Origin: Flectobacillus major DSM 103
Lineage (GTDB): Bacteria > Bacteroidota > Bacteroidia > Cytophagales > Spirosomataceae
NCBI RefSeq assembly: GCF_000427405.1
Contig: NZ_KE386491.1
Span: forward strand, 479,001-543,000
DNA length: 64,000 nucleotides
Reading direction: 5' to 3'
Numbering within the stretch: position 1 is the first letter of the stretch; every line of letters begins with the position of its first letter. Both the position numbers and the translations under genes were made by a program. Shown in pieces: positions 27,054 through 36,714 of this stretch. The notes under the pieces are model-generated. The model searched no databases and was not told where the DNA came from. It saw only the letters and a list, made by a program, of their open reading frames with translations.

Positions 27054-28061
27054 ATGATTCAGTTATTTGATATAGATAGCCAAAGCAAAGAACCCATATA
27101 CCGTCAATTGATAAATTCGGTAAATAATGCCATTTATGACAAACACATCAGCCTAGGCGACCAAATGCCGTCGGTTAATGAAATTGCCAATCATTTTTCG
27201 TTATCTCGCGATTCGGTATTTAAGGCTTTCAACGAGCTACGTGCTACAGGAGTATTGGCTTCAGTGCCGGGCAAGGGCTATTTTGTAAGTAGTGTCGAAA
27301 ATACCGATAAACTAAAAATATGTTTGCTGTTTGACCAACTCAATCAATTCAAGGAACATATCTATACCGCTTTTAAAGAAACTATATGCGAGGCAGGCAC
27401 AATTGATATTTACTTTCATCATTTCAACCCCAAAGTCCTAGAAACTCTTTTGCGTGAAAATGTAGGTAATTATAATGCTTTTGTGGTGATGCCTATTATC
27501 GACGAAAAAACGAAGGATATTCTAGCGTTGATTCCGCCCAAAAGGCTTTATATTCTTGATTTGGGCTTAGAGGAATTTGGACATGAATACCCATCTGTAT
27601 GTCAGAATTTTGCCAAAAGCACCTACCAAAGCTTGATAGAAGCTTGGGATTTAATAGCCAAATACCGAAAAATGGTATTGGTAATTCCCGACAAAATTCG
27701 GTTTATACAGGGTATCGAGCAGCAAGCAGCTCGCTTTTGTCAAGAAAAAGGACTTGATTTTGTGATTACAGACCAAGTAATAGGGCAGCCCCTGACACCC
27801 GAAACAGTGTATTTGCTGGTAGAAGACGATATGATGGTAGAAGTAGTAGAAATGGCCCATGAACAAAACCTTACTATAGGTAAACAAATAGGGATTTTGT
27901 CGTATAACGAAACCTCTTTCAAACGAGTAATAGCAGGAGGTATTACCACTATCTCTACCGATTTTGCTTATATGGGGCGGAGTATTGCCGAAATGATTTT
28001 GAAAAAAGAAGTAAAACACCTCGAAAACCCATTTACATTAATCAGAAGAGCCTCTCTTTGA
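27054..28061 (+). CDS. GntR-family regulator with LacI-type sensor domain
   Basis: This 335-residue DNA-binding protein has a GntR winged helix (about residues 8-75, with SKEPIYRQLINSV and GDQMPSVNEIANHFSLSRDSVFKAFNEL). A periplasmic-binding-like domain of the LacI/sugar-sensing type follows (about 85-330, from LKICLLFDQ to the GGITTISTDFAYMGRSIAEMIL end). In Bacteroidota this architecture controls sugar-use genes, with fucose among the known effectors. The next gene starts 42 bases downstream and a GH29 fucosidase gene lies in the cluster, so fucose or a fucosylated glycan is the likely signal (inferred). Confidence 0.88.
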   Translation: MIQLFDIDSQSKEPIYRQLINSVNNAIYDKHISLGDQMPSVNEIANHFSLSRDSVFKAFNELRATGVLASVPGKGYFVSSVENTDKLKICLLFDQLNQFKEHIYTAFKETICEAGTIDIYFHHFNPKVLETLLRENVGNYNAFVVMPIIDEKTKDILALIPPKRLYILDLGLEEFGHEYPSVCQNFAKSTYQSLIEAWDLIAKYRKMVLVIPDKIRFIQGIEQQAARFCQEKGLDFVITDQVIGQPLTPETVYLLVEDDMMVEVVEMAHEQNLTIGKQIGILSYNETSFKRVIAGGITTISTDFAYMGRSIAEMILKKEVKHLENPFTLIRRASL

Positions 28062-28103
28062 ATAAATTAGCCCAATTATCTAACGAAAATAAACCTAAAA
28101 ACA

Positions 28104-30893
28104 ATGAATCTTACCAAAATACTCGCTTCAACGGTTGTGCTTACTGTGGCAGGATACGGTATCTATCTGCTCAGAAATGGCGACCAAGTTGACTATAGCA
28201 CCGAGGTAAAACCCATTCTTAATAAACGCTGTATTTCGTGTCATGGTGGTGTAAAAAAACAAGGAGGTTTTAGCGTATTGTTTAAGGAAGAAGCCTTGGC
28301 TGTTACGGAGTCGGGCAAGCCGTCTATTATTCCGGGTGACCCCGACCATTCTGAGTTTATTACCAGGCTTACCAGTAAAGACCCCGAAGAGCGTATGCCT
28401 TACAAAGAGGAGGCTATGCCCCAAGAAGAGATAGAAATCCTAAGAAAATGGGTAAAACAAGGAGCTAATTGGGGCGAGCATTGGGCTTTTAGCCAGCCTC
28501 AAAGGCCCGACGTACCGGGCAAAAGTATGTTTGCTAGTGTTTTTAATTGGTTTTCTTCGTCGGCATGGGAAAAAAATGATATAGATTATTTTGTGTCCGA
28601 CCGTTTAGAAAAAGAAAGTATCAACCATGCCAATCAGGCCGAAAAGGCTACGTTACTTCGTAGAGTTTGCTTAGACCTGACGGGCTTACCACCTACAAGC
28701 CAGCAATTAAACGAATTTTTAGCTGATAACTCGGCCAATGCTTATGAGAAAATGGTGGATAAATTACTCGCTTCTCCTCGATATGGCGAACGCTGGGCGG
28801 GTATGTGGCTCGATTTGGCACGGTTTTCAGATACCAAAGGCTATGAAAAAGACGAAAAACGCAATATCTGGAAATACCGTGATTATGTGATTGAGGCTTT
28901 CAACAAAGATTTACCTTATAATCAGTTTATTAAAGAACAGCTAGCTGGCGACTTGTTGCCTAACCCTACCGACGAGCAGTTGATTGCTACGGCTTTTCAC
29001 CGCAACACCATGAATAACGACGAGGGAGGAACCGACGACGAAGAGTTTAGAAATGCAGCACTGGTAGATAGGGTAAATACCACATGGGAGGTACTTCAGG
29101 GTACAACATTTGCCTGCGTACAATGCCATTCGCACCCTTACGACCCTATTCGCCATGAAGAATATTACCAATACATGGCCTTCTTCAATAATACTCGCGA
29201 CGAAGATGTACCCGATGACTCGCCTTTTTTAAGGCAGTTTAAGCCTGAAGAAAAAGCCCAGTATGAACAATTGAAAAACTGGATTAAAACCAATGTTTCG
29301 GCCGAATCGGCTCATAAGTTTGGCGATTTGGTGAGGTTTCTCGAACCCAAAGTTCACCCTCATTGGGGCGACCAATTTATCAATGGCTCACTGGCCGATA
29401 ACAAATATTTAGGAATTAGAAATGGCGGTTCGGTACGTTTTAAAGAACTGCCTTTACAAAATAAAACACAACTCCTGATTGCTTATGGCAATAAAACAGG
29501 CAGTGCCACCACTCTGGAAGTACACAGAGGTGCTGTAAATGGCCCTATCGTAACGACAATTAGGCTAGATACTACACAAAAAGGTGGCTGGACAAACTCT
29601 TGGGATTATAAAATCGTGCCGTTACCAGCAGGTTTACCTGCCAAAGAAGATTGGTTTTTGACCTTTAAAAACCCCAAAGTAAAACCCGACCAAAGTACTT
29701 GTATTGTTGGGTATTTTATATTCATGGAGGATTTTCCAGGAAAAGGAAAAGCAGGATATGCCGAAAATCAAGCTCGATTTATTAGCTTGTTGCGTGCCGA
29801 ACCCGAAAATACAACGCCTATTTTGCTAGAAAATCCTACAGAATATTATCGTAAAACACATTTGTGGGAGCGTGGTAATTGGACAGCCAAAACTACCGAA
29901 GTGCATCCTGCTATTCCTGCTATTTTTGGAAAACTACCCGACAATGCCCCCAAGAATCGTTTGAGCTTGGCTACTTGGATGGGTAGCAATCAAAATCCAT
30001 TAACGGCTCGTGTGGCTGTAAACCGCTTTTGGGAACAGCTATTTGGAACAGGTTTGGTAGAAACTCAGGAAGATTTTGGCACGCAAGGATTTACTCCTTC
30101 TTATCCCGAACTAATGGACTATCTGTCGGTGAAATTTATGGATGATTTTGATTGGCAACCCAAAAAACTCCTCAAATATATAGTGATGTCGGCTACTTAT
30201 CAGCAAGATTCTAGGGTAACTCCAGATTTACGAGAAAAAGACCCTATGAATCGCTTATTAGCCCGCGGGCCAAGAGTACGCCTTTCGGCCGAGCAAGTGC
30301 GTGACCAAGCGTTGCTGGTGAGTGGTTTGCTGAGTGATAAACTATTTGGCCCAAGTGTAATGCCTTATCAGCCCGAAGGGTTATGGGCCAATCCTTATAG
30401 CGGACTGAGCTGGAAAATAAGTAACTACGAAGACCAGCACCGTCGAGCTTTATACACTTTTTGGCGAAGAACTAGCCCGTATCCATCTATGATTACCTTC
30501 GATGGAGCTAGCCGAGAGGTTTGTTTGGCAAGGCGAATCCGTACCAATACACCTTTACAGGCTTTGGTTACAATGAACGACCCCGTGTATGTAGAATGTG
30601 CTATTAACTTGGCCAAAAAAATGGAGGTATCAGGTAATCAGATAGATACAAAAATAGAAGATGGCTATCGATTGGCATTGTCCAAAGAAATATCGCCTGA
30701 TAAAAAGGCTATTTTACTAAAACTCTATCAAACAGCATTAGCAAATTATCGCAAGTCACCAAACGATGCTAATAAGCTACTAAATGTATGTCCCGACGAC
30801 AGAATCAAGCCCCACGATTCGCCACAACTAGCGGCAATGACAATGGTGGCTAGCACGATTCTTAATTTGGACGAATTTATTACAAAAGAATAA
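28104..30893 (+). CDS. PSCyt1-DUF1549-DUF1553 protein (planctomycete-type cytochrome C protein)
   Basis: This 929-residue exported protein has an N-terminal membrane anchor (about residues 7-23). A planctomycete cytochrome C domain follows, with haem motif CISCH (Cys43, Cys46, His47). Next comes DUF1549, with a second CxxCH (CVQCH, near residue 337), then a carbohydrate-binding-like beta domain (about 425-550) inserted before DUF1553 (about 620-900). Proteins like this abound in Planctomycetes and Verrucomicrobia, where they co-occur with sulfatases and fucosidases in loci for sulfated or fucosylated glycans. The role in redox-linked sugar breakdown is inferred and unproved. It is followed 32 bases later by its usual partner DUF1501. 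Confidence 0.9.
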   Translation: MNLTKILASTVVLTVAGYGIYLLRNGDQVDYSTEVKPILNKRCISCHGGVKKQGGFSVLFKEEALAVTESGKPSIIPGDPDHSEFITRLTSKDPEERMPYKEEAMPQEEIEILRKWVKQGANWGEHWAFSQPQRPDVPGKSMFASVFNWFSSSAWEKNDIDYFVSDRLEKESINHANQAEKATLLRRVCLDLTGLPPTSQQLNEFLADNSANAYEKMVDKLLASPRYGERWAGMWLDLARFSDTKGYEKDEKRNIWKYRDYVIEAFNKDLPYNQFIKEQLAGDLLPNPTDEQLIATAFHRNTMNNDEGGTDDEEFRNAALVDRVNTTWEVLQGTTFACVQCHSHPYDPIRHEEYYQYMAFFNNTRDEDVPDDSPFLRQFKPEEKAQYEQLKNWIKTNVSAESAHKFGDLVRFLEPKVHPHWGDQFINGSLADNKYLGIRNGGSVRFKELPLQNKTQLLIAYGNKTGSATTLEVHRGAVNGPIVTTIRLDTTQKGGWTNSWDYKIVPLPAGLPAKEDWFLTFKNPKVKPDQSTCIVGYFIFMEDFPGKGKAGYAENQARFISLLRAEPENTTPILLENPTEYYRKTHLWERGNWTAKTTEVHPAIPAIFGKLPDNAPKNRLSLATWMGSNQNPLTARVAVNRFWEQLFGTGLVETQEDFGTQGFTPSYPELMDYLSVKFMDDFDWQPKKLLKYIVMSATYQQDSRVTPDLREKDPMNRLLARGPRVRLSAEQVRDQALLVSGLLSDKLFGPSVMPYQPEGLWANPYSGLSWKISNYEDQHRRALYTFWRRTSPYPSMITFDGASREVCLARRIRTNTPLQALVTMNDPVYVECAINLAKKMEVSGNQIDTKIEDGYRLALSKEISPDKKAILLKLYQTALANYRKSPNDANKLLNVCPDDRIKPHDSPQLAAMTMVASTILNLDEFITKE

Positions 30894-30925
30894 GCTCTAT
30901 TTTAACCTTAAACAATAAAATAGCC

Positions 30926-32407
30926 ATGAAAATATTACAAGAACTTCAGAATGAAGCCTTACAATATGAAACACGTCGTCATTTTCTCAAGCAGTGTACA
31001 ACAGGATTGGGAATGATGGCTTTAGGTTCATTTTTACAAAGTTGTGGTTTAGGTGGTTCAGAAACAGCCACTAATGAGCAGGTAGGTAACCCACTTTTTC
31101 CTAAAATACCTCAGTTTCCAGCCCGAGCCAAGTCGATTATTTATATTCACATGGCGGGTTCGCCCTCGCAGTTGGAGCTGTTTGATTATAAGCCCGAATT
31201 ACAAAAAATGAATGGACAAAAGTGTCCGCAGTCTTTTTTGGAAGGGAAAAAATTTGCCTTTATTCGTGGTGTACCCAGTATGCTAGGCCCACAGGCCAAT
31301 TTCAAGCAAAATGGGCAGTCGGGAGCATGGATTTCAGATAATTTACCTCATCTTCAGCAGGTTTCCGACGAGCTTACGTTCTTAAAAGCCATGTACACCG
31401 ATCAGTTTAACCATGCGCCCGCTCAGTTGCTAATGCACACAGGTTCTGCCCGATTGGGTCGTCCTAGTATTGGCTCGTGGGTAACGTACGGTTTGGGTTC
31501 AGAAAACCAAAATTTGCCTGGTTTTGTAGTCTTGGCTTCAGGTGGCAATAACCCCGACGCAGGAAAATCTGTTTGGGGAAGTGGGTTTTTACCTTCGGTA
31601 TATCAAGGGGTGCAGTGTCGAAACCAAGGCGATCCTGTTTTATATATTTCAGACCCTGAGGGTATTAATCGAAACTTGCGGAAAAGTGCTATTGACGCTA
31701 TCAATGATATTAATAAAAAACAATACGAGGAGTTTCAAGACCCCGAAACCTTGGCTCGAATTTCGCAGTACGAAATGGCTTTTCGGATGCAAATGACAGT
31801 ACCCGAAGTTATGAATATCAATACCGAACCCGAATATATTCATAAAATGTATGGTACAGAGCCTGGCAAAGCGTCGTTTGCCAATAACTGCTTGTTGGCT
31901 AGAAAATTGGTAGAAAATGGCGTTCGATTTGTACAATTGTTTGACTGGGGATGGGACAATCATGGAGGACAAGCCGAAAACTCGGTGATTCAGGGTTTGC
32001 AAAACAAATGCCGTGAAACCGACCAGCCTGTTGCAGCTTTGTTACAAGACCTACAACAGCGAGGGCTACTCGACGAAACGTTGGTAGTTTGGGGAGGCGA
32101 ATTTGGTAGAACACCCATGTCTGAAAACCGAGAAGGGAAAGAAACACCCTTTAAAGGTCGTGACCACCACACCGAAGCCTTTACTGTTTGGATGGCAGGC
32201 GGAGGCATGAAAAAAGGCTTCTCGCTGGGCGAAACAGACCCTATTGGTTATACAGGAATCAAAGACCGAACATCGGTGTATGACCTTCAAGCTACTATTT
32301 TGCATGCTTTAGGATTTAATCATGAAAAATTCACCTATCCGTTCCAAGGAAGAGATTTTAGATTGACCGATGTACATGGAAAGGTGATAAATCAGGTATT
32401 TGCTTAA
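30926..32407 (+). CDS. DUF1501 family protein (sulfatase-fold, Tat-type signal)
   Basis: This 493-residue protein has a twin-arginine-like signal (TRRHFLKQ, residues 13-20) and a possible lipobox (LQSCG), so it is probably exported folded. It has the alkaline-phosphatase/sulfatase-like fold of DUF1501, with SIIYIHMAGSPSQLELFDYKP near the start, an FDWGWDNHG segment, and GGEFGRTPMSE followed by GRDHH near the C-terminus (candidate metal ligands). It is regularly encoded next to DUF1549/DUF1553 proteins, as here. The activity is unknown. Confidence 0.9.
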   Translation: MKILQELQNEALQYETRRHFLKQCTTGLGMMALGSFLQSCGLGGSETATNEQVGNPLFPKIPQFPARAKSIIYIHMAGSPSQLELFDYKPELQKMNGQKCPQSFLEGKKFAFIRGVPSMLGPQANFKQNGQSGAWISDNLPHLQQVSDELTFLKAMYTDQFNHAPAQLLMHTGSARLGRPSIGSWVTYGLGSENQNLPGFVVLASGGNNPDAGKSVWGSGFLPSVYQGVQCRNQGDPVLYISDPEGINRNLRKSAIDAINDINKKQYEEFQDPETLARISQYEMAFRMQMTVPEVMNINTEPEYIHKMYGTEPGKASFANNCLLARKLVENGVRFVQLFDWGWDNHGGQAENSVIQGLQNKCRETDQPVAALLQDLQQRGLLDETLVVWGGEFGRTPMSENREGKETPFKGRDHHTEAFTVWMAGGGMKKGFSLGETDPIGYTGIKDRTSVYDLQATILHALGFNHEKFTYPFQGRDFRLTDVHGKVINQVFA

Positions 32408-32521
32408 TCTATTCGGCAATCTTTTACTTGAAAAAGTTTAATAAAAAAGAGGATAAGTATAATTTGAGCAAACTACCTTTTATTAGTTGAAAGTATCTCA
32501 ACAATTAAAATCAACTGTAAT

Positions 32522-33847
32522 ATGAAAAAAGTAAGTGTACTATCTGTACTGTTAACTTTACTATTGGTAGTCAATTTGTTTGCTCAAACTTATACGCCTA
32601 CAGCCGATAACCTCAAGGCTCGTGAGGAGTTTGACCAAGCGCGTTTTGGTATGTTTATTCACTGGGGGGCATCGAGTGTCTTGGGCGATGGCGAATGGGT
32701 CATGAACAACAAAAATATCAAAGTTGTTGATTACCATAAATTACAAAGAGCCTTCAACCCCGTCGATTTTGATGCTAAAACATGGGTAAGTATTGCCAAA
32801 AATGCAGGAATGAAATACATTACCCTTATTACAAGGCATCACGATGGCTTTAGCAATTTTCATACAAAATACTCTGATTGGGGCATTGCCAATACACCCT
32901 TCAAAAGAGACATTGTAAAAGAAATTGCAGATGAATGTCATCGTCAAGGTATCAAAATTTGCCTTTATTATTCGCTCCTTGACTGGTATCGCAACGATTA
33001 TCCTTACGAAACAGGCAAAACAGGAAAAGGAACTGGACGTACCCAAAAAAGTGATTATGCTAGCTATTTGCAGTTTATGAAAAACCAATTGACAGAATTG
33101 TTGACCAACTATGGCGAGATTTCTACGATTTGGTTTGATGGCCACTGGGATCAACTCGACAACGACCATGATAAAACCTTACAATCAAAAATTGACTGGA
33201 AATATGATGAAATATATGGATTGATTCACAAACTACAACCTCGCTGTTTGATTGGTAATAATCACCATTTGTTGCCATTGCCAGGAGAAGATTTCCAAAT
33301 GTTTGAAAGAGATTTGCCAGGGGAAAATAAATCGGGATTGAGCGGACAAGAAATAGGTCGTTTGCCATTAGAAGCCTGTGAAACCCTCAACGGTGCTTGG
33401 GGATTTAATATTAAAGATAACAATTATAAATCACCCAAAGAGTTGGTCGACTATTTGGTAAGAGCCGCAGGTTATGGGTCTAATTTCTTGTTGAATGTTG
33501 GGCCAATGCCCAATGGCGAAATTCAACCCGAATTTGTTGAGCGTCTAGCCAAAGTAGGTGACTTTATGAAGGTATACGGCGAAACTATCTATGGTACAAA
33601 AGGAGGTTTTGTTCGTCCGCAAGAGTGGGGGGCAGTTACCGAAAAAGGAAATAAAGTATATGTTCACTTACTCAACCAAAAAGAAGATAAATTTTTATTG
33701 AAAGTACCTTTTGCTATCAAATCAGCCAAATACTTTAAAGGTGGCACTGCCGTAAAGTTTCAAAAACTAGACAACGGTTTTTATGTGTTTGATATAAATT
33801 CAGCCCAACGTGATAGTTTAGACACGGTAATTGAATTAGAAAAATAG
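32522..33847 (+). CDS. Secreted alpha-L-fucosidase, family GH29
   Basis: This 441-residue enzyme is exported (signal peptide 1-21, ending LFAQ) and cleaves terminal alpha-L-fucose with retention of configuration. The (beta/alpha)8 domain shows RFGMFIHWGASS (near 39), ITRHHDGFSNF (near 103) and the nucleophile Asp in STIWFDGHWD (near 206). A small beta-sandwich domain ends the protein. It follows the DUF1501 gene by 114 bases and is followed by a hairpin terminator. It is the gene that gives the cluster its likely substrate class. Confidence 0.93.
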   Translation: MKKVSVLSVLLTLLLVVNLFAQTYTPTADNLKAREEFDQARFGMFIHWGASSVLGDGEWVMNNKNIKVVDYHKLQRAFNPVDFDAKTWVSIAKNAGMKYITLITRHHDGFSNFHTKYSDWGIANTPFKRDIVKEIADECHRQGIKICLYYSLLDWYRNDYPYETGKTGKGTGRTQKSDYASYLQFMKNQLTELLTNYGEISTIWFDGHWDQLDNDHDKTLQSKIDWKYDEIYGLIHKLQPRCLIGNNHHLLPLPGEDFQMFERDLPGENKSGLSGQEIGRLPLEACETLNGAWGFNIKDNNYKSPKELVDYLVRAAGYGSNFLLNVGPMPNGEIQPEFVERLAKVGDFMKVYGETIYGTKGGFVRPQEWGAVTEKGNKVYVHLLNQKEDKFLLKVPFAIKSAKYFKGGTAVKFQKLDNGFYVFDINSAQRDSLDTVIELEK

Positions 33848-33854
33848 TGTTTTT

Positions 33855-33895
33855 CAGAGCGTAAATACAGCTAGATACTTTACGCTCTGCTTTTA
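33855..33895 (+). terminator. Hairpin terminator after the fucosidase gene
   Basis: A perfect 11-bp stem (cagagcgtaaa, 33855-33865, with 33879-33889) is followed by CTTTTACT. It lies inside the cluster, so it may reduce rather than abolish transcription of the two downstream genes. Confidence 0.72.
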
Positions 33896-33924
33896 CTATA
33901 CCCAAATCTGAAAAACTAATAACT

Positions 33925-34992
33925 ATGAATAATCAATTGAACCGAAGAGAATTTATGAAAAATACAGGTGTTTTGGCTGGTGCAGGCATGATAAGAGGCA
34001 CCTCTAAGCCTGTAATGCCCAAAGTGGGCGAAGTGATTATTGGGCACAACTCGCATCGCTACAAGGTAGTGGCAGGATGGGGTATACTAGACGCTGGCAA
34101 AAATCCCGTAAACGACTGTCATGAAATGGTCGAAGATGCCAAGGGGCGTTTGATTATGTGTACCAACGAAACCAAAAACAATATCGTGATTTATGACAAA
34201 TCGGGTAAGCTATTAGACACTTGGGGCACTACTTACCCAGGAGCACATGGCCTTACTATTTTTAATGAAGGGGGCGAGCAGTTTTTACTGATATGCGACA
34301 ATGCTCGACATCAGGTAATCAAAACAGATTTGAAAGGAAAAGTGATTTTCAAAATTGAATATCCCAAAGAAACGGGTGTTTACGATGCTCCTAACCAGTT
34401 TGTTCCAACCGAAACGGCCGTCAATCCTAAAAATGGCGATATTTATGTAGCCGATGGATATGGCTCACAATATATTATTCAGTACGATGCCAAAGGACGC
34501 TATATTAGGCATTTTGGAGGTGCTTCTAATGAATACACCGACGATAAATTTAATTGCTGTCATGGGGTTTTGGTAGATACCCGTGACAAGGCAAATCCAA
34601 CCTTGCTTATTACCGACCGCATGAATAACTGTTGGAAACGGTTTACGCTCGATGGAAAATTCTTGACGGTATATCATTTGCCCGGTACTTATATCTGTAG
34701 GCCAGTATTGCATGGCGACTATGTATTTGGGGCAGCATTTAGAAGTGGCGATAGCTCGTGGAATAATTCGGGATATATACAGGTACTAGATAAAAACATG
34801 AAGGTGGTGTCTACGCCTGGTGGGTCAGTGCCTACGTATAAAGATGGCGTTTTGCAACGTCAACACAAAGATGACCCCCATAATGTATTTATGCACCCCC
34901 ATGACGTATATGTAGATTCCGACGAAAATATCTATATTCCTCAATGGAATTCTCAAAAAACATATCCCATCAAGCTTGAAAGATTAGCATAA
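33925..34992 (+). CDS. Tat-exported six-bladed beta-propeller (NHL-like) protein
   Basis: This 355-residue protein has a twin-arginine signal (NRREFMKNTGVLAGAG, residues 6-21). The rest consists of repeated blades with recurring segments such as NIVIYDKSGKLLDTWG, GDIYVADGYGSQYIIQYDAKG and HPHDVYVDSDENIYIPQW, as in NHL and six-bladed propellers. Conserved His residues (NDCHEMV, CCHGV, HPHD) may bind metal, as in the peptidyl-glycine-lyase-like propellers. Its exact role is unknown; in this cluster it could bind or cleave a sugar or act with the cytochromes. Confidence 0.8.
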   Translation: MNNQLNRREFMKNTGVLAGAGMIRGTSKPVMPKVGEVIIGHNSHRYKVVAGWGILDAGKNPVNDCHEMVEDAKGRLIMCTNETKNNIVIYDKSGKLLDTWGTTYPGAHGLTIFNEGGEQFLLICDNARHQVIKTDLKGKVIFKIEYPKETGVYDAPNQFVPTETAVNPKNGDIYVADGYGSQYIIQYDAKGRYIRHFGGASNEYTDDKFNCCHGVLVDTRDKANPTLLITDRMNNCWKRFTLDGKFLTVYHLPGTYICRPVLHGDYVFGAAFRSGDSSWNNSGYIQVLDKNMKVVSTPGGSVPTYKDGVLQRQHKDDPHNVFMHPHDVYVDSDENIYIPQWNSQKTYPIKLERLA

Positions 34993-35030
34993 TAGTATTT
35001 ACTTATTTTCAAATTGTAATTAGCATATCA

Positions 35031-36491
35031 ATGATTGTATTACAAACCACTGCCCCGTCCGACTGGGCAATGTTTTTTGGTCATTTTCATCCAGTAGTTG
35101 TGCATTTGCCTATTGGTATATTAATGATAGCCGCTATTTTAGAATACCTATCACGCCGTAAAGGGCTTGAGGCTCTTCAACCAGCCATTATACCGATTCT
35201 ACTTTGGGGAACGGCCTTTGCTATTATTTCGTGTATTTTTGGTTGGTTATTATCGCTATCAGGCGAATACGATGAAAATACCCTCTTTTTACATCAGTGG
35301 ATGGGTATAGGTGTAGCCTTAACGGCCTTGGCGGCTTGGTATATCAAAAAGCATTGGATGAGCGACCACACCATGCAAAAAACCTATTATCCTGTTTTAG
35401 CTCTTATTGTTATTCTTCTTACTGGTACAGGACATTTAGGAGGCAATATGACACATGGCGAAGACTACCTCTACGCATACACCCCTGAGCCATTTAGAAG
35501 CTTGGCGGGTTTGCCACCACGAAAAAACGCTGGCCCCAAGAAAATTGAGAATATCAACGAGGCTTTGGTGTACCAAGATGTAGTAGCCCCTATTATGGAA
35601 CAAAAATGCTGGTCATGCCATAATGCCAATAAAATAAAGGGTGGTTTGCGTATGGATAAAGAAGATTTGTTGATGAAAGGTGGCGAACACGGTGCTATTA
35701 TCAAAGCAGGAAATCCTACAGAAAGCGAGTTGCTCAAACGCCTCTTGTTACCCGCCGAAGATGAACATCACATGCCTCCAAAAGGAAAAACACCTCTTAC
35801 CGAGCAGGAAATCGCTTTGGTACATTGGTGGATTCAAAATGGTGGAGGTTTTGATAAAAAGGTTGCACAAGTAAAATCGGATGAGAAAATAAAACCTATT
35901 TTGGCTGCTTTGGCTGGTGGTGGGCTGTCTGAAGAAAATACCGCAAGTGGCGAAAGTATCTCGGCTGTTTTTCAAGAAAAAGTAGCAAAGCCAGACCAAA
36001 ATATCATTAAAAAACTCAACGAGTTGGATGTATTGGTAATGCCTGTTGCCAAAGACCAAAATTTCCTAGAAGTTAATTTTGTGAATGCCAAAAATTTCAA
36101 CTTTGCCCAAATAAATCTACTATCAGACTTAACTGAGCAGGTTATCTGGCTAAAATTGAGCCGAACACAAGTGACAGATAAGGAGATGACCGAAATAGCT
36201 AAAATGAAAAACTTGGTTCGTCTTAATTTAGAATATACCCAAGTATCGGATGTTGGTATTGAAAAACTCCAAAATATGAAATATTTGGAATATATCAATT
36301 TGGTAAATACCCCTATTACGGATGCAGGATTGAAAAAACTAACGACTCTGAAAGGTTTAAAACGTATTTACTGTTGGCAAACCAAAGTAACACAGGCAGG
36401 CATTGACGCTCTTAAAAAAGCCTTGCCTCAAGTAGAGGTCGATAACGGCTGGAAAGAAACTCCTGTAGCTGAAAATAAGCTGACGAAATAG
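35031..36491 (+). CDS. DUF2231 membrane protein with planctomycete-type cytochrome domain and leucine-rich repeats
   Basis: This 486-residue multidomain protein has four transmembrane helices in the first 140 residues, in a DUF2231-like module (GHFHPVVVHLPIGIL, which has conserved His residues). A PSCyt1-type cytochrome domain follows, with CWSCH near residue 193. A C-terminal set of leucine-rich repeats of the type LVRLNLEYTQVSDVGIEKL runs over about residues 370-470. The arrangement suggests a membrane-anchored electron carrier with a periplasmic binding surface. It is the last gene of the cluster and repeats the cytochrome type of the first gene, which hints that the products form one redox complex. 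Confidence 0.85.
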   Translation: MIVLQTTAPSDWAMFFGHFHPVVVHLPIGILMIAAILEYLSRRKGLEALQPAIIPILLWGTAFAIISCIFGWLLSLSGEYDENTLFLHQWMGIGVALTALAAWYIKKHWMSDHTMQKTYYPVLALIVILLTGTGHLGGNMTHGEDYLYAYTPEPFRSLAGLPPRKNAGPKKIENINEALVYQDVVAPIMEQKCWSCHNANKIKGGLRMDKEDLLMKGGEHGAIIKAGNPTESELLKRLLLPAEDEHHMPPKGKTPLTEQEIALVHWWIQNGGGFDKKVAQVKSDEKIKPILAALAGGGLSEENTASGESISAVFQEKVAKPDQNIIKKLNELDVLVMPVAKDQNFLEVNFVNAKNFNFAQINLLSDLTEQVIWLKLSRTQVTDKEMTEIAKMKNLVRLNLEYTQVSDVGIEKLQNMKYLEYINLVNTPITDAGLKKLTTLKGLKRIYCWQTKVTQAGIDALKKALPQVEVDNGWKETPVAENKLTK

Positions 36492-36509
36492 CAGTGAAGT
36501 GTTTTATTT

Positions 36510-36560
36510 ATGCTTATTCTATTGGCACAAAAACCATGGGGCTACTAATAGAATAAGCAT
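36510..36560 (+). terminator. Inverted repeat ending the fucosidase/cytochrome cluster
   Basis: A perfect 14-bp stem (atgcttattctatt, 36510-36523, with 36547-36560) has a 23-base loop, and a weak T/A-rich stretch follows. It lies 18 bases after the last stop codon. Confidence 0.6.
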
Positions 36561-36714
36561 TATTATTAAAACATATTCGGGCAAACGTGATTGAGTAACA
36601 AATACCCATCTACCTATTCACAGAATTATGGAAAGGCTATTGATATTCAAATATTTAATGGCTAAATTACTCGTTGTAATCAACGAAAGGTCTATACTTA
36701 ATTAGTGAATCAAT

